From contig NZ_BAABGM010000011.1 in assembly GCF_039541575.1 (NCBI RefSeq), forward strand, positions 124,001 to 188,000: a stretch of DNA of 64,000 nucleotides, written 5' to 3'. The translations under genes and the position numbers were made by a program. The notes beneath the pieces are model-generated. The model saw nothing but the letters and a program-made list of their open reading frames with translations. It made no database searches and was not told the origin of the DNA. The DNA comes from Fodinibacter luteus. GTDB lineage: Bacteria > Actinomycetota > Actinomycetes > Actinomycetales > Dermatophilaceae. Positions 43,991 to 52,257 of the stretch are shown here, piece after piece (positions within the stretch are counted from its first letter, which is position 1; each line of letters starts with the position of its first letter).

Positions 43991-44545
43991 ATGGAACAAG
44001 CAGGTGTGACACCCGACCAGGACCCTCCCACCGACCGGGAGCTGCTCGCGCGGATCGCCGACGGCGACCGCGGGGCCCTGCACACCCTGTTCACCCGGCA
44101 CCAGCCCTGGCTGGCGGCCCGGGTGCGCCGCCGCTGCGCCGACCCCGCCGTCGTCGCCGAGGTCGTCAACGACACCTTCCTGCTCGTCTGGCAGCAGCCG
44201 GGCAGGTACAAGGGCGAGGGGGAGGTGGCGGCCTGGCTCTGGGGGATCGCGATCCGCACCCTGCTCCACCGGCTGCGGCCCCGCAAGTCGGTGCTCGAGC
44301 GGCTCGTCCAGGCGCGTCCGCAGCACCACCCCTCCGCCGAGGAGGCCGTGCTGCTGCGGGTCGAGCACAGCGACGTCGGCACGGCGTTGCAGCGGCTCTC
44401 CCCCGAGCTGCTCGCCGTCGTCCAGGCGACCGTCATCGACGGCCTGTCGACGCGCGAGGCCGCCGAGCTGCTCGGCATCCCGAGCGGAACCGTCAAGAGC
44501 CGGATGAGCCGTGCGCGGCTCGAGCTGAGGGAGGCCCTGCGATGA
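43991..44545 (+). CDS. ECF-type RNA polymerase sigma factor
   Basis: The 184-residue protein contains sigma region 2 (about 15-85; FTRHQPWLAARVRRRC, VVNDTFLLVWQQPGRYKG, AAWLWGIAIRTLL) and region 4 (about 120-180; LSPELLAVVQATVIDGLSTREAAELLGIPSGTVKSRMSRAR). There is no C-terminal extension. ATG at 43991 is preferred because a G-run lies just upstream; GTG at 43970 is possible. It overlaps the anti-sigma gene by 4 bp and heads a six-gene operon that it probably activates itself. Confidence 0.92.
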   Translation: MEQAGVTPDQDPPTDRELLARIADGDRGALHTLFTRHQPWLAARVRRRCADPAVVAEVVNDTFLLVWQQPGRYKGEGEVAAWLWGIAIRTLLHRLRPRKSVLERLVQARPQHHPSAEEAVLLRVEHSDVGTALQRLSPELLAVVQATVIDGLSTREAAELLGIPSGTVKSRMSRARLELREALR

Positions 44546-45492
44546 GCGGACCCCGCACCCCGTGGCACGTCGACGACGAGACCCTGTCGGGGTACGTCGC
44601 CGGGACCACGTCGCCCGTGCTGTCGACGTCGGTCGAGACCCACCTGCTCTCCTGTGCGACCTGCCGCGAGCGACTCGCCGCGGCCGCCGACGCCGGACCG
44701 GTCCACGCCGGACCGGCCCACGCCGGACCGGCCCACGCCGGACCGGCCGACGCCGGGCCGGCCCACGCCGGGCCGGTCCAGGCCGGGGCGTCCGAGCTGG
44801 ACGTGACGTGGCAGCGGCTCGCCGACGCCATCGACCGGCCGTCACCCGGCATCCTGGGCCGCTTCGGCTCGGCGCACCGGTTCGCCCGCTCGACGATCGC
44901 CACCCCGACCATGCTGCTCGCCGCGCTGAGCGCGGTGGCCCTCGTCGTCATCGTGCCGCTCGCGGCGGCCGCCGTCACCGGGGATGCCGGCCTCGTCGCC
45001 CTGCTCGTGGCCGCACCCCTGGCACCGGTCGCCGCGGTCGCGCTCGCCTACCGCGACCAGTCCGACCCGGCCGGCGAGATGAGCCTCGCCACCCCGTCGG
45101 CCGGGCTACGGCTCGTCGCCCTGAGGGCGGTCCTCGTCGCCGTGGCCGCGCTCGTCGCCGCGACCGTGGCACTGCTGCTCGTCGGGGTGTGGGTCGACCT
45201 CACGACCGCGATGGTGCTCGCGTGGTGCCTCCCCGGCCTGGCCCTCTCGGCGCTCGTCCTCCTGTCCGGCACGACCCGGCTCGACCCCGCACGCGTGGCC
45301 GGTGTGCTCAGCATCGGCTGGGCCGGCGCCGTCGTGGCCGGCTCGACCGTGGGCCGACGGCTCCGCCCGGAGGTGGCGCTCGACGTCATCGCCAGCCCGG
45401 CCCTGCAGACCGCGGCCCTCACGGTCGCCCTCACCGCCCTGCTCCTGACCGTCGCCCGACGCGACACCGTCTCCTACCGGAGGACCGCATGA
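44542..45492 (+). CDS. Zinc-finger anti-sigma factor with membrane domain
   Basis: The 316-residue protein should hold the upstream sigma factor at the membrane. The N-terminus has the ZAS pattern in VETHLLSCATCRERL (His-x3-Cys-x2-Cys). A repeat linker of HAGPA pentads (about 51-85) follows. About six membrane helices run from about 113 to 310, many more than in simple anti-sigma factors, so the membrane part may itself sense the signal. Start and stop overlap both neighbours (ATGA), giving strict stoichiometry with the sigma factor and ABC ATPase. Confidence 0.85.
   Translation: MSGPRTPWHVDDETLSGYVAGTTSPVLSTSVETHLLSCATCRERLAAAADAGPVHAGPAHAGPAHAGPADAGPAHAGPVQAGASELDVTWQRLADAIDRPSPGILGRFGSAHRFARSTIATPTMLLAALSAVALVVIVPLAAAAVTGDAGLVALLVAAPLAPVAAVALAYRDQSDPAGEMSLATPSAGLRLVALRAVLVAVAALVAATVALLLVGVWVDLTTAMVLAWCLPGLALSALVLLSGTTRLDPARVAGVLSIGWAGAVVAGSTVGRRLRPEVALDVIASPALQTAALTVALTALLLTVARRDTVSYRRTA
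44695..44790. repeat. 15-bp tandem repeats encoding HAGPA linker
   Basis: GCCGGACCGGCCCAC-type 15-mers repeat about six times in frame, encoding (H/D/Q)AGP(A/V) units between the zinc finger and membrane region. Copy-number change would alter linker length without a frameshift. Confidence 0.85.
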
Positions 45493-46343
45493 CCACCACC
45501 ACGACGGCCACCACGCTCGAGATCGAGGAGGTCACCAAGAGCTTCGGCGGCACCCGCGCCGTCGACGGGGTGTCCCTGACGGCCGGGCGCGGCGTCATCG
45601 GCCTGCTCGGCCCGAACGGGGCCGGCAAGACCACCCTGCTGCGGATGGTGGCGACGGTGCTCGCCCCGGATGCCGGTCGCCTGCGGCTGCTCGGCCTGGA
45701 CCCCTCGGACCCCGCACAGCGCACCGAGATCCGCCGCCGGCTCGGCTACCTCCCGCAGTCCCCGGGCCTCTACCCCGGCTTCACGCCCTTCGACCTCGTC
45801 GACTACGTCGCGGTCCTCAAGGAGCACACCGACCGCGAGTGGCGGCGCGAGGAGTGCCGTCGCGTGCTCGGGTCCGTGGGCCTCGAGGACGTCATGCACC
45901 GGCGGATCCGCAAGCTCTCCGGTGGGATGAGGCAGCGGGTCGCCCTCGCCGCCGCCATGGTGGGCGGCCCCGAGCTGCTCGTGCTCGACGAGCCGGCCAA
46001 CGGGCTCGACCCCGAGCAGCGGCTCCAGCTGCGCTCGCTGCTCGCCCAGGTCCCGACCGTGCTCATGTCGACGCACAACATCTCGGAGGTCGCGGCCCTC
46101 TGCCAAGGCGTCTACGTCGTGTTCTCCGGCCGGGTGCGCTTCAGCGGCACGCCGGCCGAGCTCGCCGGGCTCGCGGCCGGCCGGGTCTGGGAGGACGACA
46201 GCCAGGACCCGCGCGCCATCCGCAGCTGGGTCACGGCGACCGGAGCCTTCCGCCACCTCGGCGAGCCGCCCGCCGGTGCCCAGGTCGTCGCCCCCACGCT
46301 CGACGACGGCTACCTCCTCCTCGCCCGCGAGGAGCACCGGTGA
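45489..46343 (+). CDS. ABC transporter ATP-binding protein
   Basis: The 284-residue ATPase drives a transporter of the ABC-2/drug-export type. Walker A is GPNGAGKTTL near residue 40, the Q-loop LGYLPQSPGLYPGF near 90, the signature LSGGMRQRVALA near 140, Walker B ELLVLDEPANGLD and the switch His in STHNISE. The C-terminal 60 residues extend beyond the core. It is coupled to the anti-sigma factor upstream and to a membrane protein downstream. The Q-loop with 'PGLYPGF' resembles ATPases of lipid or antibiotic exporters. Confidence 0.93.
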   Translation: MTTTTTATTLEIEEVTKSFGGTRAVDGVSLTAGRGVIGLLGPNGAGKTTLLRMVATVLAPDAGRLRLLGLDPSDPAQRTEIRRRLGYLPQSPGLYPGFTPFDLVDYVAVLKEHTDREWRREECRRVLGSVGLEDVMHRRIRKLSGGMRQRVALAAAMVGGPELLVLDEPANGLDPEQRLQLRSLLAQVPTVLMSTHNISEVAALCQGVYVVFSGRVRFSGTPAELAGLAAGRVWEDDSQDPRAIRSWVTATGAFRHLGEPPAGAQVVAPTLDDGYLLLAREEHR

Positions 46344-46903
46344 CCGCGACCCCCGCCTGGCTCGTGCCCACCGCCCGGGCCGTGCCGTGGCAGCCCCTGG
46401 CCGGCGTGGCGGCGTGCCTGCTCGGCGTCGTCCTCGTCGCGGCCGTCCGGGGCAGCTGGCCGGTCGGCGTGCTCGACGTCGCGGCGGCCGGCCTCGCCGC
46501 GGCCGTCGTCGCGGGGCTGCGCGACGTGGCCGCCGACCTCCTTGCCGCCGTGCCGACGAGCGCCAGCCGGCGGCGGGCGCGCCGCCAGCTGCTCCTCGTG
46601 CCCGCGGGGCTCGGGACCTGGCTGGCCTACCTCGCGGTGGGGAACCTCGTGAGCCCCGACCTCGGCTGGCCGGTCGGCCCCGTCGTGGCACTCGTCGCCA
46701 CGGGGTGCGCCGTGGCCGCGTGGGCGCCGGACCGCCTCGCCGTCGAGGCGGGGGTCGCTACTCCCCTTCTGTGGATGGCGCTCGCGCGCGTGTCGACCGA
46801 GCTCGACGGCCCCCTCCGGGCGCTGCCGGCCGCCTACCAGGACCACCCCTGGATCGTGACCGCCGCGGCGGTCGCCGCGCTGTTGATGGGAAGGAACCGA
46901 TGA
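46340..46903 (+). CDS. Multi-pass membrane protein of the ECF/ABC operon
   Basis: The 187-residue product has about five membrane helices and no catalytic motif. A central cytosolic segment with SASRRRARRQ separates the first pair from the rest. It begins in the ATPase stop codon (GTGA) and ends in the start of the next gene (ATGA). It may be a half-size permease or an accessory part of the exporter. I do not recognise the family. Confidence 0.7.
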   Translation: MTATPAWLVPTARAVPWQPLAGVAACLLGVVLVAAVRGSWPVGVLDVAAAGLAAAVVAGLRDVAADLLAAVPTSASRRRARRQLLLVPAGLGTWLAYLAVGNLVSPDLGWPVGPVVALVATGCAVAAWAPDRLAVEAGVATPLLWMALARVSTELDGPLRALPAAYQDHPWIVTAAAVAALLMGRNR

Positions 46904-47805
46904 GCACCACCACGATGGCCCGCCCCCGCCTGGCCACCACCGAGCGGGCGCCGTTCGCGGCCCTCGCCCGCCTCGAGGCCGGCCGCATGCTGCGGCACCC
47001 GGCGCCGTGGGTCGGAATCGCGCTCTGGGTCGCGGCCAGCTACGCCGTCCTCGCCAGCGAGCCCACGTGGTCGAGCGCGCAGTACCAGGGCCTGCAGGCG
47101 TCGTCGGTCTTCCTCGCCGCCGGGGTCTCCGTGGCTGCCGCGTACGCCGCGGGCCGCGACCGGTACGGCCTGGCCGAGGACGCCCCCGTGCGGGCGGAGG
47201 ACCGCGCCGCGGCACGACTCGTCGGCGGCCTGGCCCTCGTGGGCCTCACGGCGCTCGTCGTCGCGGCCGGCGCCCTCTGGCTGCGGTGGTCCGGCGGGGT
47301 TCCCCTCGGGAACGAGCCCGGCCGCACCCTGCACGCCCAGCTCACGCTGCCCGAGCTGCTCCAGCCGGTCGCCCTGAGCGCCTTCGCCGTCGCCGCGGGG
47401 GCCGCCGCGGTCCGGCTGTTGCGGCACCCGCTCGCCGCGTCGATCGTGCTCTTCGTGCTGTGGTTCCTCGCCGGGCCGGCCTACTGGACGGTGAACGGCC
47501 CCGTGCTCCGGTGGTTCGCCCCGGTCATGGTCCAGCCGTACAACGTCGAGGTCGCACCCGCCACCGCCGACCCGCTCACCCTGCCGCCGACCTGGCTGCT
47601 CGAGGGGCCCGGGCCGTTCCAGCCCTACTGGGCGCGGCTCGTCGTCGTGCCCGAGCTCGCCGCGTGGCACGACCTCTACCTCGTCGCCCTCACCCTGCTC
47701 GCCGCCGCCGTCGCGCTGCCCGGGCGCTACCGCCGGCCGCTCGTCGTCGCCGGCGCGGTGCTCGTCGTCGTCGCGGTCGCCCTCCAGGCCCGGGTCACGC
47801 CGTGA
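46900..47805 (+). CDS. ABC-2-like permease of the ECF/ABC operon
   Basis: The 301-residue protein starts with a cytosolic amphipathic segment (FAALARLEAGRMLRHP), typical of ABC-2 permeases, followed by about six membrane helices. A large outward loop with PTWLLEGPGPFQPYWARL lies before the last pair of helices. Translation is coupled to both neighbours. With the 187-residue protein it most likely forms the membrane channel of the ATPase at 45489. Confidence 0.75.
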   Translation: MSTTTMARPRLATTERAPFAALARLEAGRMLRHPAPWVGIALWVAASYAVLASEPTWSSAQYQGLQASSVFLAAGVSVAAAYAAGRDRYGLAEDAPVRAEDRAAARLVGGLALVGLTALVVAAGALWLRWSGGVPLGNEPGRTLHAQLTLPELLQPVALSAFAVAAGAAAVRLLRHPLAASIVLFVLWFLAGPAYWTVNGPVLRWFAPVMVQPYNVEVAPATADPLTLPPTWLLEGPGPFQPYWARLVVVPELAAWHDLYLVALTLLAAAVALPGRYRRPLVVAGAVLVVVAVALQARVTP

Positions 47806-48794
47806 GGCGGGCGGTCGTGGCCGCGCTCGCGGCCGGTGCCCTTCTGTCCGGGTGTGCGGCGCCGGCCGACCTCGACGGCGAGGTCCTGGCGGCCGGCCCC
47901 GGTGCGGCGCCCGCTCCGGCATCCGCTCCCGCACCCCCGCGGGTGCCGGGTGCCCCCGCCGTGCCCCTCGTCGTCGACACCGACCTCGGGGCCGACGACG
48001 TCCTCGCACTCGCCTTCCTGCTGCGGTCCCCGGAGGTGGACGTGCGGGCCGTCACGGTCGCCGCCACCGGCCTCGTGCGCTGCGAGCCGGGGGTCGACGT
48101 CGTCGCCGGGCTGTTCTCTGCGCTGGGCGTCGAGCCGGTTCCCGTGGCGTGCGGTCGGGCCGACCCCGGGCCGGCCGGCCGGGCCTTCCCGGCCGCCTGG
48201 CGGTCCGCCGCCGAAGCGGGCTCTGGCGTGACACCCGTGCCGGGGACGCCGGTCGGGCAGCCGGCTGCCGACCTCCTGGCCGAGCAGGCGCGCGACGTCC
48301 CCGGACTCGTGCTCGTCGCCATCGGTCCGATGACGAACGTCGCGGACCTGGCGGCCCGGCACCCGGACGACTACGTGCGGCTCACCGGCATCCACGCGAT
48401 GGCCGGGTCGGTGTCGGGGCCGCCCGTCGACGGCGTCGCCGAGTGGAACGCGGCCGCCGACCCCGAGTCGCTCACCGCCGTGCTCACCTCGTCGGTGCCC
48501 GTCACGGTCGTCCCCGCGGATGCCGTGCCGACCGGCACCCCGGCAGCAGCGCTCGCAGCGCCGGTGGTCGGGCGGGTGGCCGCCGCCTCAGCCCTGCCCT
48601 CGTGGTGGGACCTCGCGGCCGCCGCGGCCCTCGTGACGCCGGATGCCGGGACCGGCGAGCGGGGCGGGTGGAGACTCGACCCGTCCGAGCCCGGGCGGCT
48701 GCGCCGGTCCGGCGCGGGCACGGTGACGGTCCACCGCTCGCTCGGGGCGCCGGCCCTCGAGGCGCAGTACACCCGGGTGTTCCGAGCGTCCTGA
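47802..48794 (+). CDS. Nucleoside-hydrolase-like lipoprotein
   Basis: The 330-residue product has a lipoprotein signal with lipobox LSGC (Cys18), a Pro/Ala linker and an inosine-uridine nucleoside hydrolase fold. The calcium-site motif appears as DTDLGADDVLAL, close to the family DTDxGxDD, and AIGPMTNVADL is another family segment. EWNAAADPES replaces the usual NxxxDPEA. Nucleoside hydrolases are mostly cytosolic, so a membrane-anchored outward form is unusual. It is the last gene of the ECF/ABC operon. It could clip nucleoside antibiotics or salvage nucleosides outside the cell. Confidence 0.8.
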   Translation: MRRAVVAALAAGALLSGCAAPADLDGEVLAAGPGAAPAPASAPAPPRVPGAPAVPLVVDTDLGADDVLALAFLLRSPEVDVRAVTVAATGLVRCEPGVDVVAGLFSALGVEPVPVACGRADPGPAGRAFPAAWRSAAEAGSGVTPVPGTPVGQPAADLLAEQARDVPGLVLVAIGPMTNVADLAARHPDDYVRLTGIHAMAGSVSGPPVDGVAEWNAAADPESLTAVLTSSVPVTVVPADAVPTGTPAAALAAPVVGRVAAASALPSWWDLAAAAALVTPDAGTGERGGWRLDPSEPGRLRRSGAGTVTVHRSLGAPALEAQYTRVFRAS

Positions 48795-48804
48795 GTCGCT
48801 GCGC

Positions 48805-51800
48805 TCACACGAGCCCGAGGCCGAGGAGGAGCACGGCGCCCAGGATGCCGACGGCGCCGACGACGCCGGCCCGGCCCGCTCGCGCACCGTCGAGCGGCTC
48901 GACGGGCAGGAGCAGCGAGCCGGCCATGACGAACGCTGCGAGGCAAAGCGAGGTCGTGAGCGGCGTGCGCCACAGCGCCGCCTCGAGGAGCAGCACGAGG
49001 GAGAGGCCGGCCAGCACGAGGGGCGCGGCCATCGCGACCCGAGGTTCCTTGGCCGGGGTCCGGACGACGGGCATCGGGGCGAGCGGGCTGCCGAGCGCCC
49101 CGGCGACGAGGGCGACGAGCACGCCCGGCGGCCAGGTCGCGTGCACCACGACGGGTGCCGCCCTCGGCTCGGGTGGGTCGGGAACGACGGGAGCGCGCCG
49201 CCGCGCCACGACCACGCGCGCCACCATGGCGGCACCGACGAGGGCGGCCACGGCGACCGCGTACGTGAGGCCGGTCCACGGCCAGAGCCACTCGCGCCAG
49301 AACGCGAGGAGGAAGGCCACGACCGTGGCGACGACCGCCCAGTGCGGTCGTCGGAGCCGGCCGACACCACGCAGGCGGCCCAGGCGCGAGCCGACCCCTT
49401 CGAGCCAGTCCTTGGCCCCCGTCGGCACGACGCCTCCGCGCAGCGAGACGAGCCCGACGCCCGCGAGGGCCATCGCGAGCAGCCCGACGGTGGCCGCCGG
49501 GGCGGAACGCTGCGACTCGGCGAAGGACCACCCCTCGGGCAACGGCTTCGAGACGTCGAGGGAGGTGCGGTAGGTCGTCGTGTCGAGCGAGGTGCGGGGC
49601 GGGCGGTCGGCGTAGGCGGGGTCGAGGGAGGCGGCCTCGGCGAGGGCGCCCTGCGAGGCGAGGACGTGGACCGGCCCCCGGCGGCCCTCGACGACGCCGA
49701 GGTTGTGCCACCCCAACGCGTACGCGGGCTCGGCGGCCACGGCAGCGCGCAGCACCCGGGAGGCCTCCGCGAGGTCGCCCCGGCGGGCGAGGAGGACACC
49801 GAGGTTGTTGGCTGCCGGGTAGTTCGTCGGGTCGCTCGCGAGCGCCCCGCGGTTCTGCCGGACGGCGGCGTCGGTGTCGCCGCGACGGTGGGCGACCTCG
49901 GCGGCCGTCATGAGGTAGACCGGGCTGCCCGGATCAGCGGCGAGCGCGGCGCGAGACAGCTCGAGGGCCTGGGTCGACGCCCCGGTGTCCAGCGCCGCGA
50001 TCGCTGCCGAGTTGCGTACGGCGTCGAAACGCACCTGTCCCTCGAGCCTGTCCGACCAGAACAGAGCCGAGGCGTAATCCTCGGCGGCAGCGCGGTCCAT
50101 CCCGACGGACAGCTCGTGGTCCCCGAGCAGCGAGGCCGCGAAGTACGACAGCCGGGCGAAGGCGTGGGCGTTGGTGAAGCCGCCGTTGAGCGTCGACTGG
50201 TAGCCGTAGCCCTCGGCACCCTGGAGCACGAGCGGCCTGAGCACCGGGACGGCCTCGTCGGGCCGGCCCGCCCGCAGCAGCGCAGCGCCACGCCCGAGCA
50301 GGGACTGCGCGACCGCGAGGTCGTCGCGCGACGACAGCACTCGCCAGCGTGCCGCGGCCTCAGCGAAGTGCGCGGCGGATTCGTCGTACTCCTTTGCCAG
50401 GTAGGCGATCTCGCCCAGCCGCTGGTGCGCGAGCGCGGTCTCGTCACCGAGGTGTGCGGCCCACCGGGTGGCCGCGCCTCGGGCTCCGGCGAGGTCACCC
50501 GCCCAGCGCAGGAGGTTCTGCCGGTCGTCGAAGCGGGTCTCGACCGCCGCACGCTCCGTGGCCGTCAGGACGTCCGGCGGGAGGACGCCGGCGAGCTCGG
50601 TGTCGAGCTGCTGCCTCAGGCGCGCCCCGTCCGGGCATGCGCCCCCTGAGATCGATCGGTCGAGGTCGTCGAACTCCTCCGGCCAGCCCTGCGCCGCCGC
50701 CGCCGCGTCGCCGGCGACGAGGGCGTCCCGGCGCCAGACCCAGTCCGGGCAGGACGGTGCGGTGTCGGTGAGGCCGGGGGCGTCCCGGAAGGTCGGCACG
50801 AAGCCCTCGTCGGCGACGACACCGCCGCCACCACCCTCGCCGTAGCCGAGCAGCGAGATCCGCGCCGGCGTGAGCACGTCCCAACCGAGGGACAGGGGCG
50901 GGTCGAGCGGGACGATCGCGGTCGCCTCGGGGAAGGCTGCCGTCCCGAGCGCGGCGAACCGCCTCCCGATCGCCGACGCCTCCCGGAAGCGGCCGGAGGA
51001 CTCCTCCGCCGCGATGGCCACCTGGAGGGCTCGCGCCGGGTGGCTCGGCCCGTCGGCCGCCGCGACGGCGAGGCGGGCGGCAGCCTCCGGTCGTGCGAGG
51101 CCCAGCTGCGCGCGGGCCGCGCCGAGCCGGGCGGTGGGAGTCTCGTCCGTGTCGAGGAGGCGCGCGAACACGGCATCCGCGTCGCGGAAGGCCCGACGCG
51201 AGGTGAACGGCTGGGGCGTCGCGAGGTTCATGCCGGTGGTGAGGTACACCTCGCCGAGGGTGGCGAGGACGCCCGGGTCGCGGGGGTGGGCCCGCACGAG
51301 GGCGAGGGCCTTCGCCTCGGCCTCCTCGAAGAGCGCCACGAAGAGCGCCGACGTCGTGGTGTCCTCGGGCAGCCACAGACTGCTCGGGAGCGCCCGCTGG
51401 ACGGACAGCCAGCCCGGTGTCGGGTCGCCGGGGCAGGCCTGCTCGGCCGCGAGCCGCTCACCGTCGACCGCGTCGTCCGGGACCTCCGCGTCGGACGCGA
51501 CGAGGGCGAGCAGGTTGAGCTGCGCGTCGCAGCCGCCACCGGCACGGGCCCGGTGGAGCACGGCGAAGGCGAGCCGCACGGCGTTCTCATCGAGCCCCGA
51601 GGTCTCCGGCTGGGCTGCCAACAGGAACAGTGCGGCGCCGAGGGTCGCCCCACCCTGGCCTAGCCTGGCCGGGTCGACGCCATCAAGCAGCTCGTCGACC
51701 GCGCTGAAACGGTAGGGGTACTCGTTCGTGACCTCGCCGACGGACGGCCAGCCGAACCCGTCCGCCGGAGCGTCCAGGAACGCGAGCAGCCGGTCGGCCG

Positions 51801-52107
51801 CCTCCGGCCCCAGCGCGTCGACGGCATGGGGCCGCACGTCCTGCACGGTGCGGACGAGCGCGCCCGGCGGCAGCCCCACGGGCACCGTGCGGATGCCGGT
51901 CGATGGGGCGAGGTCGTCGCCCGGCAGGTCGGGCTGCGCCGCGGTGAGGGGTTGCGGCAGCCGGGATGCCGTGAGCGCGGCGGCGGGTGCGATGGCCAGG
52001 ACCACGACGAGGCCGAGGAGGACGGCAGCCACGAGGACCGTGCCCGTCCGGGCGACGACGCTGCGCGGTGCCGTGTCGGGTGGAGCCCCATCGGCCAGCT
52101 GCGTCAC
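48805..52107 (-). CDS. Giant TPR-repeat membrane protein
   Basis: The 1,100-residue product has an N-terminal membrane helix (about 22-45), a long helical-repeat region (about 100-840) and four to six C-terminal membrane helices (about 870-1100). Clear TPR units include PTNYPAANNLGVLLARRGDLAEASRVL-like pairs near 770-830. The repeat part probably lies outside the membrane. I do not recognise a named family. It converges on the nucleoside-hydrolase gene with a 10-bp gap and diverges from the transglycosylase-like gene. A scaffold role at the envelope is plausible. Confidence 0.72.
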   Translation of the reverse strand: MTQLADGAPPDTAPRSVVARTGTVLVAAVLLGLVVVLAIAPAAALTASRLPQPLTAAQPDLPGDDLAPSTGIRTVPVGLPPGALVRTVQDVRPHAVDALGPEAADRLLAFLDAPADGFGWPSVGEVTNEYPYRFSAVDELLDGVDPARLGQGGATLGAALFLLAAQPETSGLDENAVRLAFAVLHRARAGGGCDAQLNLLALVASDAEVPDDAVDGERLAAEQACPGDPTPGWLSVQRALPSSLWLPEDTTTSALFVALFEEAEAKALALVRAHPRDPGVLATLGEVYLTTGMNLATPQPFTSRRAFRDADAVFARLLDTDETPTARLGAARAQLGLARPEAAARLAVAAADGPSHPARALQVAIAAEESSGRFREASAIGRRFAALGTAAFPEATAIVPLDPPLSLGWDVLTPARISLLGYGEGGGGGVVADEGFVPTFRDAPGLTDTAPSCPDWVWRRDALVAGDAAAAAQGWPEEFDDLDRSISGGACPDGARLRQQLDTELAGVLPPDVLTATERAAVETRFDDRQNLLRWAGDLAGARGAATRWAAHLGDETALAHQRLGEIAYLAKEYDESAAHFAEAAARWRVLSSRDDLAVAQSLLGRGAALLRAGRPDEAVPVLRPLVLQGAEGYGYQSTLNGGFTNAHAFARLSYFAASLLGDHELSVGMDRAAAEDYASALFWSDRLEGQVRFDAVRNSAAIAALDTGASTQALELSRAALAADPGSPVYLMTAAEVAHRRGDTDAAVRQNRGALASDPTNYPAANNLGVLLARRGDLAEASRVLRAAVAAEPAYALGWHNLGVVEGRRGPVHVLASQGALAEAASLDPAYADRPPRTSLDTTTYRTSLDVSKPLPEGWSFAESQRSAPAATVGLLAMALAGVGLVSLRGGVVPTGAKDWLEGVGSRLGRLRGVGRLRRPHWAVVATVVAFLLAFWREWLWPWTGLTYAVAVAALVGAAMVARVVVARRRAPVVPDPPEPRAAPVVVHATWPPGVLVALVAGALGSPLAPMPVVRTPAKEPRVAMAAPLVLAGLSLVLLLEAALWRTPLTTSLCLAAFVMAGSLLLPVEPLDGARAGRAGVVGAVGILGAVLLLGLGLV

Positions 52108-52257
52108 GCGATCACCCCCTCCCCGGATGCATCACCCTCGACGGTAGGCCCGGGACGGGCGTGACGCCAGAGGCTCCTGACACGCAGGTGACGCGGTCGC
52201 GTGTCCTTCTCGTCACGACGGGGTGACAGCGCGCGACCCCCGGGAGATGATGCCGGG

